From the IMG/VR virus record IMGVR_UViG_3300030390_000753, positions 1-40,659 of that record: a stretch of 40,659 nucleotides of DNA. The stretch is one strand, 5' to 3'. Under the pieces are notes generated by a model. The model was not told where the DNA came from, did no database searches, and saw nothing but the letters and a program-made list of their open reading frames with translations. Of the stretch, positions 28,746 to 37,484 are shown piece by piece (position 1 is the first letter of the stretch; each line of letters starts with the position of its first letter). This stretch comes from a virus. Position numbers and translations under genes: made by a program.

Positions 28746-29074
28746 TACAGTCTCGCTGTGGTGGTTTTCATGTAGGGGTAGTGTGTCTCAATGAGCTTGA
28801 AAAAGTATTTCCAATCAACATTATCTGCAAGAATATCTATACCATGTTCTTGCTTAATCTTCATGGCATCAGTCATAGACAAATCTAAGACTTGATGGTA
28901 ATTCTGTTTTGGATCGTATTTAACCCAGTCGCTAGTGTCATTACGCTTTCTTTTATTGTCATCAAGAAGCTGAGTAATGTCCTGCGAAAATGTTTGGTGC
29001 ATTCCACCATCATTTGTAAAATGAGTATCTTCAGTAACCCCGTTGTTAATCTCTCTTGCTGAAAATGACTTCAT
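28745..29074 (-). CDS. Conserved structural-region protein, 109 residues
   Basis: It has a polar N terminus and a helix-rich end (DAMKIKQEHGIDILADNVDW, KYFFKLIETHYPYMKT). Similar proteins follow the capsid gene in podoviruses and may be head-tail joining factors. It starts on the stop of the small basic peptide (TAATG) and ends on the adaptor's start. Function unassigned. Confidence 0.6.
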   Translation of the reverse strand: MKSFSAREINNGVTEDTHFTNDGGMHQTFSQDITQLLDDNKRKRNDTSDWVKYDPKQNYHQVLDLSMTDAMKIKQEHGIDILADNVDWKYFFKLIETHYPYMKTTTARL

Positions 29075-29178
29075 TACTTCTTACCTTTCTTGGCTGACTT
29101 CATTGGCTTTGCACCAGTCTTCTTTTTCTTTGGTGGACGACCTACTTTTGAACCGTATGTACCTTTTCCGCTTGGCAT
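29074..29178 (-). CDS. Lys-rich peptide with AT-hook-like motif, 34 residues
   Basis: ATG 29178 follows GGAGAATATT, a usable ribosome site. The peptide reads MPSGKGTYGSKVGRPPKKKK, then a second basic run, including GRPPKK, similar to an AT-hook core (GRP flanked by basic residues). It is strongly positive, so it may bind packaged DNA or a virion component. It lies just downstream of a terminator after the capsid gene. Confidence 0.6.
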   Translation of the reverse strand: MPSGKGTYGSKVGRPPKKKKTGAKPMKSAKKGKK

Positions 29179-29203
29179 AATATTCTCCGATAGTTGAATA
29201 CAG

Positions 29204-29224
29204 GAAAAGGGAGCCGAAGCTCCC
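29204..29224 (-). terminator. Intrinsic terminator after the capsid gene (UUCG tetraloop)
   Basis: On the minus strand GGGAGC-TTCG-GCTCCC (29209-29224) is followed by TTTT (29205-29208). It lies 20 bases after the capsid stop. It would trim transcription between the capsid and the tail genes, like T-phi after T7 gene 10. The short U tract suggests partial read-through. Confidence 0.75.
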
Positions 29225-29244
29225 TCACCCTAATTACTTATAAA

Positions 29245-30270
29245 TTAAGCAATGTTGTAGTAAGCACCGTTAGCTTCTTCAGAACGACACTCTAAAGTGT
29301 AGTAACACTCTAAAAGTTTCTGTTCAGCAGAAGTTCGAGTAGCAATATCAGTGGTATGAATTTTCTTACCACCAGCAAATGCTAGACCCCAAGTGCTGTA
29401 GTCTACAGCGTACAAAGTGTTAGCTGGCATATGCTTGTTAGGAACAACAGCAACAGGGCCAAACTGAGAAACGTAAACAGCTACGCGAGAAATGATGTTG
29501 CCACCGTTGGTAGAGTTGCCGTTTAAGTTGCTATCAACATTGTCAGCCATACCGCTTAACTCGTTACGCAATGAAGATACAGTGCCAGCAGAAGCCATAA
29601 GCTTTAATGAGCCGAAATCGCCAGAGCTATTCCAAACACCGTCAAGCAAGGTGTCCATAGTAGCTTGAGCAATGGTAGCAGTTGCAGTACCTTTAACTGG
29701 AACAGTAGTACCGTCTGAAGCAGTGTTGTCAGAAGCGCCAGCTACACTATTGCCCGCTTGGTTAGTTAAGATCCAAGAACCAAAAGCAGCAGAAACACCA
29801 GGAAGTGCTGAAGTGCCTTGACGCTTAGTAGCACCAATAGTTGCACCAGAAGTTGCGGTATAAGCGCCTAATGTTTGTTTTTCAACATCCATTTGAAGCT
29901 CTTTACCTTTCTTCATTAACTGATAAGCCATTTCGCGGCCAGGAACACCTGCACGATCCATGAATTCAGCTTTGTTAGTTACAACAACTGAACTATCAGC
30001 GATTTGAATGAAGTTACCTTTACGAGTACGAGTTGTACCAGCTACAGCAGCGATTGGATCTCCTGCTTCAACTACTGCGTTGTCAGAGACAGCAACAGCT
30101 AAAGTGTCAGTCAACCATTCGTGAGTATCAGCAGTTGCTTTAGCTTGCGCAATACCTGAAGTGAAAGGAGTCTGAAAAGGAGTTACGTTAAAGATTACGT
30201 TACCTAAATCTTCACGAATGTTTTTTGCACCATCTAATACTGGTACTGAGGTTGATGTGATTGAAGCCAT
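29245..30270 (-). CDS. Major capsid protein, SU10/DUF5309-like
   Basis: The 341-residue protein starts SITSTSVPVLDGAKNIREDL, then VIFNVTPFQTPFTSGIAQA, EWLTDTLAVAVSDNAVVEAG and a GNFIQIADSSVVVTNKAE strand, a layout typical of SU10-type major capsid proteins (DUF5309), which have the HK97 fold. It lies directly after the scaffold gene (10 bp). High expression is suggested by the terminator placed behind it. Confidence 0.8.
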   Translation of the reverse strand: MASITSTSVPVLDGAKNIREDLGNVIFNVTPFQTPFTSGIAQAKATADTHEWLTDTLAVAVSDNAVVEAGDPIAAVAGTTRTRKGNFIQIADSSVVVTNKAEFMDRAGVPGREMAYQLMKKGKELQMDVEKQTLGAYTATSGATIGATKRQGTSALPGVSAAFGSWILTNQAGNSVAGASDNTASDGTTVPVKGTATATIAQATMDTLLDGVWNSSGDFGSLKLMASAGTVSSLRNELSGMADNVDSNLNGNSTNGGNIISRVAVYVSQFGPVAVVPNKHMPANTLYAVDYSTWGLAFAGGKKIHTTDIATRTSAEQKLLECYYTLECRSEEANGAYYNIA

Positions 30271-30280
30271 GATATTTTAC

Positions 30281-31321
30281 CTAGTTAAAAGAATTGAGAA
30301 TTAAATCTACGGCGGAAGCTTGTGAGTAAGATCCATCACTATTTGTTGCATCTCGCAACTGTTTAGACTTTGCCGCAGCCTGTTTTTGTTTCTTAGTTGA
30401 TGACGCACCCTTTCTCAAAACAGTTTTAGAAGCTTTCTTGGTAGACTTTTTAGTGTCTGCCGCTTGCTTAACAGATTTATTTGCCATCGCAGCATCATGT
30501 AGTACCTTTAACACAATTGCATCTGTGATCGTATTAAGAGCTTCGGGTTTCCCGCCGATGCTTTCAAAATATTCACCCATTATTTCAACTTTCTGCGCCG
30601 CAACTTTTTGATCTGCAAAACTTGGTTCTAATTGAACTAAAAGCTCTGCTTGACCTTGCGACTCCGCCTGAAATTTTTCAGCTTGCTGTGCTGTGTACTG
30701 ATCTGATACCGATGAGGCTATCTTGTTAATTTCGGATTCCTTTTGTTCAAAGATCATCCGCTCTTCTAATGCTGCTTGGTAAGCATAAGGATCTGACTCT
30801 TTTAACGCTAATAGCTCTTGAGTTGTATGGGTTGGTCGCTGACCGTATACCATTGCCGAAGCAACCTCTAACAGCTTTGCTGTTTCTTCTAAAGATTGGT
30901 TTCGTTCTGCTTCAAAAGTTTTACGCTCGTCAGATAATGCCTGAGTTTTGCGTGTGTAATCACCTTGCATCAAAATACCGCTTTTAATCTTATCGATGTC
31001 ATCAAGACCATTCTCATTAAGATATTCGCGTGCATTAACTAAATATTCATATTCACCGTCTTCAAGCTCGATGTCACCAGAGAGTTCTTCTCCGCCTTCA
31101 TCACCTTCTTCGGCTTCAACTTCTTCTAGTTGATCCAAGTTTTCTTCCACTTCTTCTTCAGAATATTCTTCCTCAGTTTCCGCTTCAGCTACAGGTTCAT
31201 TTTCAATTTCTCCTAAATCTTCTTTAGGATTGATCATGCCCATTATTGCCTCTAATCCAGCATCCTGTGTAATGGGTCCGTTAATAGAGAGTTCCGAAGA
31301 GTTGTTCTCATTGTCTGACAT
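30281..31321 (-). CDS. Scaffolding protein, acidic, 346 residues
   Basis: Residues 35-95 are very acidic (NEPVAEAETEEEYSEEEVEE), then NAREYLNENGLDDIDKIKSG and MQGDYTRKTQALSDERKTFE, a motif common in podovirus scaffold proteins, followed by a coiled coil and a basic C-terminal third (TKKSTKKASKTVLRKGASST) that would contact the capsid. It sits directly upstream of the capsid gene, as scaffolds do. Confidence 0.8.
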   Translation of the reverse strand: MSDNENNSSELSINGPITQDAGLEAIMGMINPKEDLGEIENEPVAEAETEEEYSEEEVEENLDQLEEVEAEEGDEGGEELSGDIELEDGEYEYLVNAREYLNENGLDDIDKIKSGILMQGDYTRKTQALSDERKTFEAERNQSLEETAKLLEVASAMVYGQRPTHTTQELLALKESDPYAYQAALEERMIFEQKESEINKIASSVSDQYTAQQAEKFQAESQGQAELLVQLEPSFADQKVAAQKVEIMGEYFESIGGKPEALNTITDAIVLKVLHDAAMANKSVKQAADTKKSTKKASKTVLRKGASSTKKQKQAAAKSKQLRDATNSDGSYSQASAVDLILNSFN

Positions 31322-31361
31322 TGTTATTTCCTCAAGGATCTGTTTCCAGTTGTCCTTATTG

Positions 31362-31571
31362 TTAAGTTATGATTTTTGGTTTTTGTGTTTCTTTTAGCTC
31401 AAGATACTGTTGCATGGTTGGCGTGTTAAACAGTTCATCTGTTAGGCCGTCAACATCCTGCATAGTAAGCTTTGTAAAAGCTACACCTCGCATCCAGTTA
31501 ATTAGATCGCTAGACACGATAAAATATTCTTTATCTTCCTCTTTTGGTGAGGGTTTCTCGTTGGTTTGCAT
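31362..31571 (-). CDS. Hypothetical protein, 69 residues
   Basis: The start overlaps the previous gene by 41 bases, with GGAGTGGT upstream of the ATG. It has a charged N terminus (NEKPSPKEEDKEYFIVSSDL) then a helical core. It lies between the portal-associated gene and the scaffold, so it is probably a minor head protein. Confidence 0.6.
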   Translation of the reverse strand: MQTNEKPSPKEEDKEYFIVSSDLINWMRGVAFTKLTMQDVDGLTDELFNTPTMQQYLELKETQKPKIIT

Positions 31572-31812
31572 ACCACTCCAAGTTTTCTTTTAAAGCCTTA
31601 ACTACCTTAACCTCTCTCCAGATCGCTTCACCTTGTTCAGGTGTTGGTACGCTAGAAAAAGCCCTGTACAAATTATCTTCCATTTCTTGAAAAATAAACT
31701 GTATTGCTTCGTCTCCTATGAGCTTATGGGCAGCATTCGCCACCCTTAGCTTTGTTTCTGTATCAGCCTTATCACTTGCTAGGCTAGTTACCAATCTTGA
31801 CTGCTCTCTCAC
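31531..31812 (-). CDS. Hypothetical helical protein, 93 residues, GTG start
   Basis: The start is GTG at 31810-31812 with GGAGGCACGCA upstream; it overlaps the portal end by 29 bases. The protein is helical (REQSRLVTSLASDKADTETK, VVKALKENLEWYANQRETLT). In related phages small helical proteins sit here after the portal. Probably a minor head or portal accessory; no family. Confidence 0.6.
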   Translation of the reverse strand: MREQSRLVTSLASDKADTETKLRVANAAHKLIGDEAIQFIFQEMEDNLYRAFSSVPTPEQGEAIWREVKVVKALKENLEWYANQRETLTKRGR

Positions 31813-33736
31813 TGCGTGCCTCCAGATTCAATTCGGCTACTTTAAACTCGTTTTCATCTTCATGCTTCTTAACTTCAAGCATAAATTCTTGCTCTTTAAT
31901 CTCAAGCTCGGCCTGATCAATAGCAAGCTTACCTTGCTCAATTTGAATCTGAGCCATAACAGCTTCTTGCTGTGCTTGCATAGCTTGTTGTTCTGGGCTT
32001 GGACCTTCTTGCTGACCAGTAAATTCTTTACCTGGATCTGTGAAGTACCTGCCATTTGCGCTCTTATCATACAGTCTGACCATATCCTCTTGCAACTGTA
32101 CAATCTGGTGAGGCATTACCGTAACACCTAGTCCGCCAGCGGCTACCATTTGCTGCTGTGCAGCCATAGTTTGCTGCATATGGAACAGTTGCTCAGTCTT
32201 AGATCCGTTACCTAATCCAACTAGGACAGACACATCTTTACGAGCATTCCATGTACGAGGATCAACCTCTACAAAGCGGTTATCTAAACGAAAGATAGCC
32301 TTGTCTTCTGCGTGAGCAATCTCAAGCTCATAGACACCCATAAACACTTTGCGCAAGAATTCACCAAACTCACGAGCAATAAGTCGAACTCGTGCTTGGC
32401 GTTTAGATAGCACTTGGCTAACTGCACCGGCAGCAGTGTTTCCGTTAAGAATATCTGGGCTTAATGAGTTATCAGTAGAGCCAACATCGTTCTCTAGCAT
32501 CTGATCAGCCATACCCATCATATTATTGGTATGTGCGCCAAACGAAGGCTGGTTAGGGAATGAGATAGCATTAGGATGCTTAACAAGGTACGGAGCGCCA
32601 GGCTTGCTGCTCATTACTGAGTCTAGGTCTACTTGGCCCTCAACGACCACAGGGCGACCGTTATTTAAGTTGTACTGATTATCTAGCTGGTTGCGCCAAA
32701 GCGTACTCTTCATCATCTGGATAGGTGCTGCGGCATCCGCTGGGCAAAGACCTGTTAGGCGATGAGGAATACGGATAGGAGTCCAGATATTAAATGGAAT
32801 CTCATCAGTCTCTTCGACCATAAGGACCGTATTACCTATTCGGCATACTTTGACTAGCTCTGCATGACCATCTTCGTTTCGGTCACAACGCATGTAGACT
32901 TCATGCAAATCATAAAGCTTAACTATGTCATCTTCTTCTTCACCATAGCTATCGGTATCAAACTCTCTAGCTAGGCGCTCTGGAGAATCGTACTCGGTGT
33001 AACCTGATGATGTACTTGCCTTGTCTACTTTAGCCTCGTCAAAACCCATGTCTAACAATTGAGTCTTGCTCTTTAAGCTTCGATGACGAACATATCGCGC
33101 ATCTTCAATAGATGTGGCTGTTTCGTTTATAGCAAACTCTTCAGATGGGATTACTTCGATTCGCGTACTGCCTTTAGACATTGTGCGTATCAACTTACCG
33201 CTAAAAGTAATCTCTAAACTAACATCGTCTTGTAGTTCTTCAAATTCAGTGATTTCTACTTCGGGATCTGCACTAAGCAGCATAAAAGCTTGCTGAGATA
33301 TGTCGTCAAAACTATGGTTAGTGATCTCATCTTCTATAGACCACCAGCGCTTAATAACACCTTGACGCTGAAGTAAGCCATCCATAAGGCTATCTAAGAT
33401 GTTGCCAAAGCCATCATTCTGACGATAGAACACATAGCGAACCCAGTCAGTAGCTTGTTGAGCTGCATCTAAATCTTCTGGACCTGTAGGCTCAAAACGA
33501 ACAGTCTCATCATCCGCAATAAATAACTCAGCTACATCTGCCTTAATATTCTCAACGGTTTGATATACCTCTCGTGTAACAACGCTTGAGTAGCCCTCCC
33601 GTTCATTTCCGTAGGGATCACCAAGATAATAGCGAATAAGATCAGCCCTAGTTTGCGCTGCATCACTATCCAGGTTATCAGAAACATTATCTTCATAAGC
33701 TCTAATTGTCGTCAGTAATTCTTTGTTGTTGATCAT
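31784..33736 (-). CDS. Portal protein, P22-like, 650 residues
   Basis: The N-terminal third (DLIRYYLGDPYGNEREGYSS, VTREVYQTVENIKADVAELF, LDSLMDGLLQRQGVIKRWW) and the conserved RIPHRLTGLCPADAAAPIQM, MLENDVGSTDNSLSPDILNG segments match podovirus portals related to P22 gp1. The C-terminal 100 residues are a long Gln/Glu helix (barrel-like). As a dodecamer it forms the DNA entry channel. Its start overlaps the terminase stop by one base. Confidence 0.8.
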   Translation of the reverse strand: MINNKELLTTIRAYEDNVSDNLDSDAAQTRADLIRYYLGDPYGNEREGYSSVVTREVYQTVENIKADVAELFIADDETVRFEPTGPEDLDAAQQATDWVRYVFYRQNDGFGNILDSLMDGLLQRQGVIKRWWSIEDEITNHSFDDISQQAFMLLSADPEVEITEFEELQDDVSLEITFSGKLIRTMSKGSTRIEVIPSEEFAINETATSIEDARYVRHRSLKSKTQLLDMGFDEAKVDKASTSSGYTEYDSPERLAREFDTDSYGEEEDDIVKLYDLHEVYMRCDRNEDGHAELVKVCRIGNTVLMVEETDEIPFNIWTPIRIPHRLTGLCPADAAAPIQMMKSTLWRNQLDNQYNLNNGRPVVVEGQVDLDSVMSSKPGAPYLVKHPNAISFPNQPSFGAHTNNMMGMADQMLENDVGSTDNSLSPDILNGNTAAGAVSQVLSKRQARVRLIAREFGEFLRKVFMGVYELEIAHAEDKAIFRLDNRFVEVDPRTWNARKDVSVLVGLGNGSKTEQLFHMQQTMAAQQQMVAAGGLGVTVMPHQIVQLQEDMVRLYDKSANGRYFTDPGKEFTGQQEGPSPEQQAMQAQQEAVMAQIQIEQGKLAIDQAELEIKEQEFMLEVKKHEDENEFKVAELNLEARSERAVKIGN

Positions 33737-35217
33737 TATGTGACCCAGTTGTAATTGCTATTAGATTCCTTAGTTTCCCAAGGCTTTCCTCTACCCTTTT
33801 TGCTCTTTGGCGCTTCTGCAAATCTTTGGCTTTGGAAGCAGTATCTTGTTGCTGACATTAAATCGTCTGCTTTATCTACTATCTTTCCGTTTTCGCCAAA
33901 GTGATAACCGCCGTACTCTTCCTGCCAGTAGTAACAACTTTTAAACACCTTAAACAAATTCTTTTCCATTGCTTGAGATATAGCTGTTATGCCTGCCGCT
34001 ATCTTTATATCCCCTTTAGTTTGAGATATGTCGGGTGGGTTTGTAAAGTGTTCTGGTAAAAAGTTTACACCCTCTTGGCGATACTGCTGCGCCATAGAAT
34101 CACCACCATCGAATGTTCTATTACCATCGTGCGGCCAAGCTATAGGTGGCTCTACTGGCCTAGCTTTAATCGCAATGGCGTGCTGAGTAGCAGTTTGTCT
34201 TGATTGCCTGTACTCATCTACAATGTAAAAGCAGCCATTCTCAGGGTTTATAGCTCCCCAAACAATAGCTGTAGGGTGATCAAACCCAAAATCGATACCG
34301 CATATTCTTTTCCAGTGAGTAGGTATTGGGAAGTCATCAACTACTAACTTGTCAACTCCGTATGGGAACACCATACCTCTACCAAATACCGGCTTACCTT
34401 TTGTTCTCATCTCTCGTTCGTTAGGTAGGTACTGAGCGAGTATCTGCTCTTTTGCATCCTCATCTAAATGGGGAGCTTCATCCCAACCTGCTTGAACTAG
34501 ATACTGACCTTTCTTTCTATCGGTCATAAACTGTCGAATAACAGGAGTCATCCCGCTTTCTGGGGTAAACGTCATCATAACGAAACCCTTCTTATCCAGT
34601 GTACGAGTTAGACACTGAGTATATATATTCTGTGCTGGCTGCTCATCTAGCCAGATCCAATCAAGAGAAGAACCCATGAACTTCTCTTCGCCCATCTCGT
34701 AAGACTTAAACGATACGACTGACTCGCCTATATGCTTTCCGCTCTGATCATGAAACTTAACAACAATACTTTCTACTGCATTAGGTATCTGTGGCTTTCT
34801 AACTACATCAACAACGCAGTCTCTTGGTATCGACCCAGAGCCTCGTAAATTTATGTTTACGGGATCACCTAATAGCTCACGCTGTAAAATGTCTCGTGTT
34901 GTAGCTGTACTCGCACCTGCTGCCCATGCAGTAATAGGCTTTGTAAATCTATGCCCAGTCCACCAATCAGGATATATACCTGTTAAGTGGCAAGCTGTAA
35001 TCCTTGCACCCGTATAAGTTTTACCAACCCTGTTACCCGCCATAGCGAGACACTGGTTAGCTTCATCGGTTGCGTTAGAAAGCTTTTCCTGCCAACCATA
35101 AGGCTCCCATTGAGCCAGTTGGTTGTACAGTTTTCTCTCATCGCGCTCCTGCATCAATAACAGAAGCTTTTCTTTTTCAGCCTTCTTTAAGTTTTTGGAC
35201 ATTTTGGGATGATTCAA
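33736..35217 (-). CDS. terL: Terminase large subunit
   Basis: The 493-residue ATPase/nuclease has Walker A GNRVGKT (residues 61-67), Walker B IWLDE (188-192), and an RNase H-like nuclease with ICGIDFGFD (Asp309, Asp313) and the late DDLMSATRYC. It packages DNA into the prohead. The indicated start is TTG (35215-35217), overlapping terS by 41 bases; ATG 35202 is five codons later and could be the real start, because neither has a strong ribosome site. Confidence 0.9.
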   Translation of the reverse strand: MNHPKMSKNLKKAEKEKLLLLMQERDERKLYNQLAQWEPYGWQEKLSNATDEANQCLAMAGNRVGKTYTGARITACHLTGIYPDWWTGHRFTKPITAWAAGASTATTRDILQRELLGDPVNINLRGSGSIPRDCVVDVVRKPQIPNAVESIVVKFHDQSGKHIGESVVSFKSYEMGEEKFMGSSLDWIWLDEQPAQNIYTQCLTRTLDKKGFVMMTFTPESGMTPVIRQFMTDRKKGQYLVQAGWDEAPHLDEDAKEQILAQYLPNEREMRTKGKPVFGRGMVFPYGVDKLVVDDFPIPTHWKRICGIDFGFDHPTAIVWGAINPENGCFYIVDEYRQSRQTATQHAIAIKARPVEPPIAWPHDGNRTFDGGDSMAQQYRQEGVNFLPEHFTNPPDISQTKGDIKIAAGITAISQAMEKNLFKVFKSCYYWQEEYGGYHFGENGKIVDKADDLMSATRYCFQSQRFAEAPKSKKGRGKPWETKESNSNYNWVT

Positions 35218-35632
35218 TCAGCTCGGATAGTTGTTCATCAAGTTCTGCATCAGACAAGTCCGATACGGTTTTAGTAAGGTTTACTTCTTTAGGTTTATCG
35301 TGACCTGTTCTGTGCAGAATATCTTGAGCAGCCTTTAATCTAATGGCCGCTCCATTTTCAGGATTACACATAATGTCTTCGATTATCTGAGTTGCCAAAC
35401 TGGCAACCTGATTCTCTTCAATAAGATCATCACGGCGATCTTTAATAATGTCTTTTAGATCCTTGTACAAGCGGTACGCATTACCGTTATCCGGTGCGTA
35501 ACCCGCTAGTGCAAAGGCATCCATAACAGTCATTTTTGTAGGATCTCGGCCTTCGTGATAACCACGCGCCATTAACCCTACAAATTTTTCCTGTTGTTTT
35601 GTTAATGTTCTTTTCTTTTGTTTTTTAATCAT
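35177..35632 (-). CDS. terS: Terminase small subunit
   Basis: The 151-residue protein has a basic N terminus, a helix-turn-helix-like region (TKQQEKFVGLMARGYHEGRD ... TVMDAFALAGYAPDNGNAY), an oligomerisation helix and an acidic C-terminal segment (DLSDAELDEQLSELIESSQN) that may recruit the large subunit. It directly precedes terL. It recognises the packaging site, which has not been located here. Its ATG overlaps the stop of the third beta-helix gene (TAATG). Confidence 0.8.
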   Translation of the reverse strand: MIKKQKKRTLTKQQEKFVGLMARGYHEGRDPTKMTVMDAFALAGYAPDNGNAYRLYKDLKDIIKDRRDDLIEENQVASLATQIIEDIMCNPENGAAIRLKAAQDILHRTGHDKPKEVNLTKTVSDLSDAELDEQLSELIESSQNVQKLKEG

Positions 35633-35868
35633 TAATTAGATTCAATTCGTGTAGATGATCGTGTGGCTGACTTTGTAAGTCTATACTCTTGAGCTATTCG
35701 CTTATTGTTTTGAATAAAGCCGTTTGAATCAAACTGATTTACAACAACACCCATACTACGCCAGCCTTGAATAGCATCATTGACTTCAATGGTAACATAC
35801 TCATTCTCTTCTAGGGCTGGAACTGCGAATACTTGCAGCTCTTGGCTAGGCTGTAATGTAAATGGCGC
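35632..35868 (-). repeat. C-terminal tail module, copy D
   Basis: This codes for the last 78 residues of the 534-residue beta-helix protein. It is most similar to the copy at 37248-37484 (shared QFDSNGFI and RSSTRIESN). Confidence 0.9.
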
Positions 35869-37236
35869 TGATGTTGCTGCAACTGAAGTTGATGAAATAT
35901 AAGTAACAGCTCTAGGTGCGTCTGGGCCAGGAACTACAGTTTGATAAAACCCAATAACTGGTGTTGACGGATCATAAGCAACCCCAGCAAAATCTAAAGT
36001 TAATCCTGAAATTGGAGTTCCAGCATCAACGCAAGGACTGGCGCTTGTTAAGTGAAAATCGCAATCTTTCCAGTTATGAGAAGAATAAGCAGATACTTTT
36101 GGGTCTGGTAGCGCTCGTTGGTACTTGTTAGAGTTGTCTCCTGCGCCAATAGCTACAGTGGTATTAAAATAAGGGGGTATATCAGTAGCATCTGTAATTA
36201 CCCAGTTTCCACTAATATAACTTAGCTTATTAACACTATCATTAAGTCGAGTATAATAGCAGTTATTTGTCTCAGCTAGACTTCCAGTAGTAAATGCAAC
36301 CGTTTGCTCTATACCGCCTGATTCGCTTCCTAAAACTAAAGTATTTTTAAGGGTTATTGTGGCAGCATTAGATGTATTACGAAGACCTAAATGTGAGTTA
36401 TGGAAAACACAGTTAGCCACATCTACAGTAGCTGCTGCGGTTACACTTACAGATCTGTGTGATTGAGTCATTAAGCAGTTTCTAACTGTCAGTATAGAGT
36501 TAGAGCTTGACGCTACGAGAGTGGCAAACTCAGCCAAACCTATTACACAGTTTTCTATAGTTGCACGCGCTCTAACAATAAAAGCATCTTGGTTTCCATA
36601 TAAGATATGCAAACCTTTAAATGTTTGATGATTAAAAGCTATATCAACGTAATTATCGGCTGTTGAAATCATAACTTCGTGTGAAGTTGCAATACCATCT
36701 GCGGGTCGAAAATAAAATGTACTATAACCTAAGCTGTCAGCATCACCGTAACCAAATTCTCCAGCCTCAAGCGCCCCAACAACAGGAGCGTCACCATTAG
36801 CGGCTGTTGCGCCTAACTGCTCTAACGCTTTGTTAGCTCCGGCTACAGAGACTCCTCGGTAGTAGCCGTCTACTGTTGCAGTCTGAACGGTTATTGAAGG
36901 ATTTGATCCATTTGCTAAAGTCAAATAAAACACATTAGCTTGAGAAGATGGCTGCCACGCATAAGTAGAATCTAAATTAACATTAACGGCAGATAACAAT
37001 CGTCCTTGAGTCTTACCAACCCATTGCTGCCATACATTATTATTATTTAATGCACCTTGCTTTAAACCATTAAATGTTTGAGTTAAGTAGTGATCGCCAG
37101 CAATGTTAATAACATTATTTCCGCCAGCATCTAAATCACCAGCTACCAAGCTTTCAAAATTTAAATACGGATTAGCTTCAGAGCCATTATTGCCTGTTGC
37201 TGTAGACGTTGAGTCTATATATATTGTCTGAGCCAT
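35632..37236 (-). CDS. Beta-helix tail protein with shared C-terminal module, 534 residues
   Basis: It opens with TIYIDSTSTATGNNGSEANP (the GNNGS...P beta-helix start), continues with repeated strand rungs such as TIENCVIGLAEFATLV, LTVRNCLMTQSHRSVSV and VDVANCVFHNSHLGLR, a right-handed parallel beta-helix, and ends with the 78-residue module (LQPSQELQVFAVP to RIESN). The AVTYISS linker precedes the module. Probably a tail spike or receptor-binding protein. It starts after TTAAAGGAATAAGTA. Confidence 0.75.
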   Translation of the reverse strand: MAQTIYIDSTSTATGNNGSEANPYLNFESLVAGDLDAGGNNVINIAGDHYLTQTFNGLKQGALNNNNVWQQWVGKTQGRLLSAVNVNLDSTYAWQPSSQANVFYLTLANGSNPSITVQTATVDGYYRGVSVAGANKALEQLGATAANGDAPVVGALEAGEFGYGDADSLGYSTFYFRPADGIATSHEVMISTADNYVDIAFNHQTFKGLHILYGNQDAFIVRARATIENCVIGLAEFATLVASSSNSILTVRNCLMTQSHRSVSVTAAATVDVANCVFHNSHLGLRNTSNAATITLKNTLVLGSESGGIEQTVAFTTGSLAETNNCYYTRLNDSVNKLSYISGNWVITDATDIPPYFNTTVAIGAGDNSNKYQRALPDPKVSAYSSHNWKDCDFHLTSASPCVDAGTPISGLTLDFAGVAYDPSTPVIGFYQTVVPGPDAPRAVTYISSTSVAATSAPFTLQPSQELQVFAVPALEENEYVTIEVNDAIQGWRSMGVVVNQFDSNGFIQNNKRIAQEYRLTKSATRSSTRIESN

Positions 37237-37247
37237 TACTTATTCCT

Positions 37248-37484
37248 TTAATTAGATTCTATTCGAGTAGATGATCGTGTAACAGATTTTGTTAATCTGT
37301 ATTCTTGAGCCACACGTTTGTTATTGGCTATAAAACCATTTGAATCAAACTGATTTACAACTACGCCCATTGATCTCCAGCCCTGAATAGCATCATCAAC
37401 CTCGATGGTAACATACTCATTTTCTTCAAGGTCTGGAACCGCAAATACTTGTAGCTCTTGACTAGGTTGTAGTGTAAACGCAGA
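37248..37484 (-). repeat. C-terminal tail module, copy C
   Basis: This codes for the last 78 residues of the 609-residue beta-helix protein; same subtype as copy D, with only a few substitutions. Confidence 0.9.
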
